Below are positions 12,801-21,800 of a DNA stretch of 64,000 bases, one piece after another. Within the stretch, counting starts at the first letter, position 1; every line of letters begins with the position of its first letter. The stretch covers positions 50,489 through 114,488 of the forward strand of contig JAVTVY010025252.1 of the NCBI GenBank assembly GCA_036873755.1, given 5' to 3'. The DNA comes from Hanleya hanleyi. Its lineage: Eukaryota; Mollusca; Polyplacophora; Lepidopleurida; Hanleyidae. A program made the translations under genes and the position numbers. The notes under the pieces were generated by a model that saw nothing but the letters and a program-made list of their open reading frames with translations, did not search any database and was not told where the DNA came from.

Positions 12801-15800
12801 CATCTGATAAAACTGTCATTTAACCATACAAGGCCTACCAAACTTTCTATGCTATCTCCGAAACGACAGAAATAATAAAAGCTGACACTCCGTGACTCTT
12901 TAGTTTGTCATATTGAGGTCATTTTGAGCCTATTGCATAACCGCCCGAGCAGAGTATCATGGGTAAATTCAAGATGGCGGCCACGTGGGGTGTCAGAAAA
13001 TGATGTTTTCGTAATTTTTTCTACATGGAAAAGTGGTCAAATACTATTAAATTTTACATCCCATTATTATTTACCAGTTTACCATGCAGTTTTTGCGAAG
13101 AAATTACATAAATAAAAAAATAAAAAAATCCGACTATAAAATCGATCAAAAAATGACTTTTTTGAGAATGACGTCACTGTAACGTCATCAAAGCGGCCAT
13201 CTTGTTTTTTTTTACATTGTATGGTAGAGCGTGACCCAAGGGTATCGTGTGGTAACTTCCAGCTCCCTAGCTCAAGGGGTAAGGACAATAATTAGGAGGG
13301 GTCCGAAATGGCCCCTCAAAAGCCCAGGCTTTTACTTAGTAATATTTATTACTCTAAATAGTCCGAGAGACGTAAAGGTGTTTCGTTACCTTTCGTTTAC
13401 CGAAGTCACCAAACATATGCAACTGAACCGACATCTAGATAAATGATCATTGATGCCAATTGAAAATGAACAATAACCTTTGTATATTCTTTAAAACTAC
13501 CGACAACAGCTAAAAATTCAACTATCTGATTATCTCAAATTTACACTTGATTTTTAGCCTGCCTACACTACACAACCATTTGAGGTTGTCTCCTATCTCC
13601 TATTTTAGCACGTACCTCTATTGCCAGAAATCGGCATGGTGAAGGACCCATTTTTGTGTCTAACTTAAATCAGCATTAAAATCAGCGGTAAAATTGTAAG
13701 CAACGAAATTGAAAGTTTACCATGTTAATCTTTTTCTAAAATTGCATATCGAGTGCAGAACTTTTATTGTATCCCAAGATTCCATTGAAATCCATGTTTT
13801 TTCTTAGATTCTCTCATTCATATAAAAATGATTTATATAAAGCAAACTACATCTATTTATACCACTGAAACCGTAATGTCTGTCTGTCTGTGTAACTAGA
13901 TAACCATGCGATGTTGAGATGCAATATATACACAATTCGAAAGCTATTGATCAGGAGAGTGACATAGATCTATTTTGGACCGAGTCGCGGGGGGGATGGC
14001 CACGCCCATATTGTGTGTTCATACATGTACATGTATGTTGTAGGTATATAATCTATATGAACGATAGATCACATAGAATCAGTGTAGAATCTGGTGGTAT
14101 ACATATATTCTTGAAAAAATGTACTCTATACAGTATCATCCTTGTATATTCTAGGACTGGACTTGCAAAGATGTATTCTATATCGTATCATTTGAATGCT
14201 CTGATCGGCTTAACGATAACTCTAGTGATCGGTCTCCTAGCCAGCTTCATAACAGGTATGTATTCGCAGTTGATAAAAGTTGCACTACAGCATCGATACG
14301 TAGAAATCAGTATTATTAAGTGGGTGAGTGAGTGAGTGAGTGAGCAGAATTTAACGTCGTTTTTAACATTTCTTCAGTCATCAGTATTATTAAGTCTATA
14401 TATGACAGGAATATAGGTGGAACAATTGTTTCACGTCTTCAACGTATTTTCATTCCATGAACCTTATGATTCGACAAACTTGATCAGAAATTAAATAGCA
14501 ACACTCATTTTTGCTGTTCTAAATGACTATTAACTATTTTTGGCTGATCTATATCAACATGCAACTTTCTGTCCCTTTCTGTGACCGGTGTAACTATCAG
14601 ATGTGGCCGGTGTGAAGAAAAGGATCAGAACGCCATTTTCTTTGACTGCTCCGATGAAACAGTATTACCGGAAGTTTCGCTTTATTTTTTTTCTTCACAT
14701 TTTTATATTGTTCAAATGTTCTAGTGCGTTGTCATTCTCTAGATAACGATTTTACAATGAAAACCATATGAATTAAGAATATTGATCAGCGTAATGGATT
14801 TGACATGTTGTATATCGCGAGATCTTGCTGGCATCATTGAAAACTGTTGACCCCTTCTCTCTTGTATGGAACTGACCTATGTCTATGTATATTATTATTT
14901 TGTTTTTAATCTGATGCTAATGCTGGTATACGAATTAGGTTTGTGGACTATGGACGCGGAAATTCTTTAATGGAAGACGCCTGAATATTGAATGATAGAC
15001 TAGATGCTTGTATTCAATATAGATGATAATATCGGGTATGCCGAGCTAAGTATAGCTATCCCCTTAGAAAAGCATAGCATGGATATTTTTCGAGAAATAA
15101 ACGTTTAAATCTCGGATTTTGTACAAAAATGAAAGGCTAGAAATCGGGCAAAATATGTCCAACTATACATCTGATGAATTATTCCAAATTATTTGCTTGA
15201 ATTCTATTGTCAAATACATTTTTAATCTGTCTATTGGGACCTACTCGAATTCCTGTTTATTCTGGATAACTATTATATTAAGTTTTTTTCATCAAGTTAG
15301 TTAAAGTCCAATTTAAACTTTAAAAACTTGCTAAAACTGCTAAAAACAGCTGAGAATTGTTCACACCTGTGTAGACACTTCATGGCGGGTGTCTGAGTGA
15401 AGTATCACGGTTATAATTAGAAACAAAAATACGGATGTTTGCATGGTTTTGATCAGAAGGGGGTAGATTAATGTAAATAAGTAGGACTAATAGATAATTA
15501 GCTTACCATAATACTGCGGAAATGAGTTTTGGGAAGGGAAATTTAACAGACAAAAATAATAGTAGCCAAGCCCAAGCTAAGGCAATCTGTTTAATTGTTC
15601 CAGTGCCTCGGAAACTAAATTTTTAATCCTAATATTGAAGCATTTCTATTTATAATTTTGATTTCATTTTTTCACCAAATGTTAGAGGAAATAGTGAATA
15701 TTTGAATGAAGAAATAAATAAAAAATTACCAATTTTGACCCTCTAAGGGGATAGCTATCCTTAATGGCATGTGACCCAATGGAATGGTATGGATTGAAAT

Positions 15801-18800
15801 CGGACGTATAAATTAGAAGTTAAATGTGCTGGATACTTTGCATCATAGTTTAACCTCTGTGTGATTCACTGTAGGATCAACATGAGCTACTGATCATGAT
15901 CTCGGGATACAATGTTGGAAACGTTATCTCTTGGTTCTATCCTGTTTTGGTATTAAGGTAAAACGTCCGGACAGGATGCATTGAAGGTTTCATATTTACA
16001 CTTAAAACTATACTCGGATGTATATTTGCACTAGTCCACTTAGAGGATTTCCGCGTGCTCGTAGAATTGTTTACCCTTTCCCTAGCAGAATATTAGAAAT
16101 GTCTAGCAGCGTTTTATGTTGATAGGCGCCAATAAACCAGAAGACGTGGACCCGAAGTACATCTCCCATGTTGTCAGAAAACTATACTATGGACATGTGG
16201 AAACAAAAGACAACAGCGATAGGAATTTTAACGACATGGAAGTATATGCACCAACGAAGGTTTGTAGACACACCATACTCTGTTCAGAGGAATGACAAAA
16301 AGATATGGTTACAAATTTATATAGTCATATTCCAGAAAGACGTGAAAATGGCATATACATAACGATTAGTAGCATTATCTAGACCACGTGAAAAAAGAGG
16401 TTGTGTCAAGCACTGTTATAAAAATATAAGCTCGCCAAATCCACATTTGATATTACCCATCAATTACAAAATGAAAGACTCGCTGGCTCCACGTTTCGGA
16501 GCTCGGACCAAATGTATCTCAGCCTGGATTCAGGGACTATGTGGACACCATGCTAGTCAAACCGGGCATCTTACTCACATTAATAGTTAGGGATTGAGGA
16601 AATATTGTCAGAGTCAGGAATGGTGCATTATCACAAATACATGTACAAGTCCATTCTTAAACCAACGAACTTAAAATTTATAATCTAATCCAGAATCCAA
16701 TCTCTGTTTATAAAACAATTCCGTCTAGACCTGACAAAATGCCTCCCAGAAATGAATGTTTAAATTAATTATGCTGGAACCAATATTATGTTTTACGTTA
16801 ATGGCGTTCATCAAGTTAGCCCGCTGGTCGCAGTTCCTCATTCAAAGGAGCAGCATTCATGTATTCAGATATTTGAAATATTTTGAATTATATAATTTTC
16901 AACCAATTAACGTTAAATTAGGGATCTAATCAATACTTTCAAATTAGATGGGACAGCAATGCCTTCAGCTTCTTCAATGCTGATCAGCGATATGAGTTTT
17001 ATATGTTTGGAACATCATGATGTCTTTACGGCCACTGAAATCTGCTGACCGCTTCTCTCTTGCAGAAAACTAGCCTACGTTTATAATTATGCATACTACG
17101 ATTGTTGTTTTCTTTAATTTAGTGCTAATGCTGTTATATGGAATAGGTATTTGGATTATGGACGCGGAAATTCTTTAATGGACGACGACTGAATAAAGAA
17201 CGACGGACAAGATGCTTGTATTCCAGGGACTAATTTGTATATGCTATAACCAATATTTGTATTCTTTAACATAGTAACATTGTCGAAAACGAAAACATGG
17301 CAGCTATAAATTCTTCATTTTTCAACCAATGAATCTTGAATTGAGAAATTGATCCTGAATTGTATCTATGTTTATGAAACAGTTCGGTTTTTGGTGAAAC
17401 AATGCATTCCTTACGTTATCAGTATATGTACTGTAGCTAATATTGCATTTACTCTATATATATATACATGATTTTCTCTCGATATCGAAACTTTCAAAGG
17501 CGAGATCGAATCGAAACGCTTATAAAAAAAACACAAAACAAAAACGGTGATTCGCGACATCGGTTTTCTTTTATCATTTTTTTTTGTCGATTTTCATTCG
17601 AGAAAACAATTTTGAAAGAATCAGTCGAGAAGCCTTTGATAATTGTTCCTACGAAGTAGGCTACCATTTGCAGATTGTCCGGTAATGAGTGAGTGAGTCC
17701 TTCCATCCGAATCCTTTTGTCGGCAAAATAAGGAGAACCGTTGACATTAGAACCTTGATTTTAGGCATGAACGTGCATTAGGGCATTGTTACCAGCAAGT
17801 TCTGAGCTGACATTGCACGCTATTGCGGCCTTTTGGCCCCTTTACAACTTTTATCAGTCCGACCAATACAAATCACGTGACTTCAGTGAGATTGAGTGGA
17901 CTGCCAAATATCTTACAAGCGCTGCCGCATGAGTAAGGCCACACTGTTCTCAGTCAGCGTTTCACATTAATCTGTCGAGAACAGTTGAAACTTCATTAAT
18001 CTAAAAAAAAAAAGTTGATTCGTCGAAGGCAGATCGTTACATGTTGATAGTGTTAATATTTGCACCAGCTATGTATATATTATATCACGAAGTGTATCAC
18101 GAATATCAATGAAAACATAATATCAACCGACAATAATGCGACATCTTCGATCTTCCGCTTCCTACTTCTACCAACTTGATTCCCCATCTTGTACAGTAAT
18201 GTCGAGATTTCATCAGCATCCATGTCTGTGAAATGTCGACGCAATGTCATAATATTTACCGATTCGCCCATCTTTTTTCATTCGAGATGTTTGGAGCAAC
18301 ATCTACAACCGTCGCGAACCAACACACCTTGCCGCAAAAAAAAATCCAATCGAACCGAGCCTGGTATCACAACAAATCTAAACCTACTGCACTTGCAAAG
18401 AGTACACCGTCGGTGACTTTTGGCGAACGATACTACTGGCAATGTTATTACTTTGGAGATTTCTTGCTTGGCACCGCCTGACGTTCCTTCAGCTAATAGG
18501 GCTTGGTGTGTCGTAGTATCAATCGGACATCCAGTTCGCTTCTGAATAGTAAAACCTCTGTCGGCATCAAACAAGCATGCGAATGCGGTATATTACCTCA
18601 GTCTGAGTGCTCAACAGATATTTTGCGCATTTGGCCTTTTTTCTTCGCTTGTCACAACATGCACACACCGGCCATACCATTGTCGATTTCACCTTTATTT
18701 AGCCTGATACAGAATCGTATATGTTTCAAGGTTACAGATAGAAGTTACATCTATAAACTCCCACTTAAGTACAATATTCCTTGCTTTATTTGCAGGTAAA

Positions 18801-21800
18801 TTGGTTCTTTTCATGCTGAGCTACTGTTATAACAGTACACATATTCGTAAATGCACAGAAAAATAATATCTTCAAAATCCATATAGTGGCTACTATATTT
18901 ATGTAAATAATAACTGTGTTCTTTCTCGTGTTCTGAATCTGCATCGAAGTGGGGGACGGGAGTGACAATAAATTATGACGAGAAAAAATACGGTCAGCCT
19001 TTTATGGGATTCGAACCCGATCGAGACCTGCAAGAAGTTAAAAAATAGCGCGCTCTTATCCATTACACTACCGCGCAATGCGACAGCCGTGCTATTCTCA
19101 ATTATCCCATTTAATGTTCAGCACTCCACGTGGAAGAATACATCTAATAAAGTTTTAATTTTACATATGAAGCCAGTCGAGAACCAAGATCATCTTTGGA
19201 CAACTACTAGGTATTGACTCAACAAATGTTTTTTTTGTAAAGTCTGTTTTGCTTCTCGACTGGCTTCATATTTTTATAGAGAAAATAAGGTAGTTATTTT
19301 ACCCCAAAACAGACGATTTTGCACGAATACACGTCTTCAATGGGTTGTTATTCAAGAACGCCAAGACCTAGTGCCTGACAATTACTCTGAACATACGACA
19401 AGATAATATTCTTTAAGCTAACGGAAAATTTCTTTCGTACGCTATATTTCATTTTGGCACTCCAAACCGCACCTCATGGGGGCCAAATCCTCATCAAACC
19501 GCGCCAGGTCCTTTGACTTATAATTATTTTTTTATTATTTATTGATGGCTCAGCGAGTGCATTGTATTGCCCATTGGGAACCCTTGGCTGTATGTTTCAC
19601 TGTGACTTTTGAAGGTTCTCTGATACGGCATATCACGTTGGACACACTGGTTCTCGTAAAATCACCGAAGTTAAGCGACTTTGAACCCGGTCAAGACTTG
19701 GATAGGTAACCTCGTGCTGTACTGCTGGGCTGATAAGTGTCCAGGTTAATAGGAACTGAGAGCGATAATAGTTGCTACGCTAATGACTCACCAGCGGTGA
19801 CATCTGGGCAAGTTAATAGTACCCACTGTCAATTAGAGACTGCTATATACATTCTCTCACTGTAGCACATAGGGCCCCCAAGTCATCTCTCGAGCACACA
19901 CTTAAATCATATCAAACCCTACTTCGTAGGTCCTGTGACGTTAGTCACACTGCCATGTTCTCAGTGGAGAGAAAAAACCGATTGAAAGCCAATTGAGTTC
20001 GACTTCTCTCAGCGTGGTACCCTGACTAGCAGGTTACATTCCTGACATATACAAATAAAATAGAGAACCAGTTAAACGCAACATAACAAGATTGATGGAA
20101 GGTTGCTCCAGGCAAAGTGTTTCTGGTTCAATGTACACCTGAATATCCCATGCATATGCCCAACCCCATTGATAAAGGCGTGATACATTAATACCCAGAT
20201 GTGTATTCCTCAAGTATATATCCGTTATATTAGATGAAGCCTGCGTAAAAACAAAATATCCCAGACCGCAGATGGGTCGTTTGAGCGGTCAGATGTTCAA
20301 CTGAAATGATTTTCTCCGACCTATATTCATTAGTCGTGCACAATAAAATAAACATGTACGAACATGGTAGGTATAACATTGCAGTGTCAAAGCGGCAGCT
20401 ACCGCTCAATTTTAAGCGATCACATAGTCCCCTCTTGCATATCGCCCCAATATACTCTAATTACACATAGAGGCTCCAACAGCTGTTAGCATACGAATGA
20501 CGTAATTGTATTCAATGGTTTCTCTATCAAAATTTCCATACATTATCTAGGTCATCAAGAAACCATTGATTCTGGATGGTTACAAATGACGAATAAAAAA
20601 CATATCGAGAAAATCGATCGACAATATTTGAAAACCATTTTATGAAAAATTTATTCTACCAAACAAAAACAAAGAAAATTCTCGACTGAACGAAAACCTA
20701 ATCATAGAAACGCTTCCTAACTTTGAATTCTCTTCAAAAGATCAGTCTCTGATTATTTCGTTTACCCGGGGAGTGGTCTTTTCACTTTACAAGCACACAA
20801 TCTCGACCGTCATTATGATTTTACTTGTGCTTCTATGCTCGGAGAGGTATGCAAATAGATTAAAAATATAGCCTCAATATATAAGATATACAGTCATTGG
20901 TGTCATATTAGACCCTCCATGGTGCATGGTAGGTTGTAAAATCGTTATCAGTGTGCACCAGTCTCGTCCACCTGCTAAATATTGCTCGGTTCCTGACATC
21001 TAAAGTGCGATGTAATGCATTCGAGATGAAAAATTCTGGATAGCGAACACTTGTCTCTGATATAAATTCGACAACAGGAACATCGTGTTAGCATATCGGC
21101 GTTATTGGAAACTGTTGACGGCTGATTTATAGCAAGAAAAGTGGTAATGAAGGCTAAGTTTGACGGAAAAGAGTGCAATCGCGAGGGTCTTCATAGTCCA
21201 GAATCGGAACCTGTGAAACGGGAGTGGAAGGACTTATAATGTCTGTAGGGCGAATGGCCTATCCACCTATCCACGCGACGCGACACACAGATGTAGGCTG
21301 CACTCTGGCGAATAATAAACACTCTCTTGATCTATTGCCTCGAACATCATGGTCGACTGGATCATGGTATTATCGAATTCCACACATAATTTTTATACGA
21401 ATGTTTGCATCGAATTTAACATGGCAATATGTTCTTATAAAAACGTGCTCGACATATTACATGACTTGAAATAAATTAATTTGCATGTACTGTTTAGCAA
21501 TTAAGCAAAAAATGTCCTGCCCATACTATCAGTAAAACGATCACTGACGGAGAATTCTGAGGACCCCTTTGGCAATGACCAAAACTATGAACATGATACA
21601 CCCGGAAATGTCTTAAGTTCATACTTTGTTAGGAAAAAGGATATACTTTGTCGATACCGCTTTATCCTTCTAGAAGAGTTCAATAATCAATATTTAACAA
21701 TAGGTATTCGTTTTAGAAAGAGAGAGAGAGAGAATTAAGGTTTAATGTCGCGTTCAGCAAATATTTCAGCCATATAGCGACGATCAAACAAAATTCTAAG

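Noticed and set aside
19003..19080. Functional tRNA gene
   Set aside because: A and B boxes are present but acceptor ends do not pair and the anticodon arm is not convincing; called SINE or pseudogene instead.
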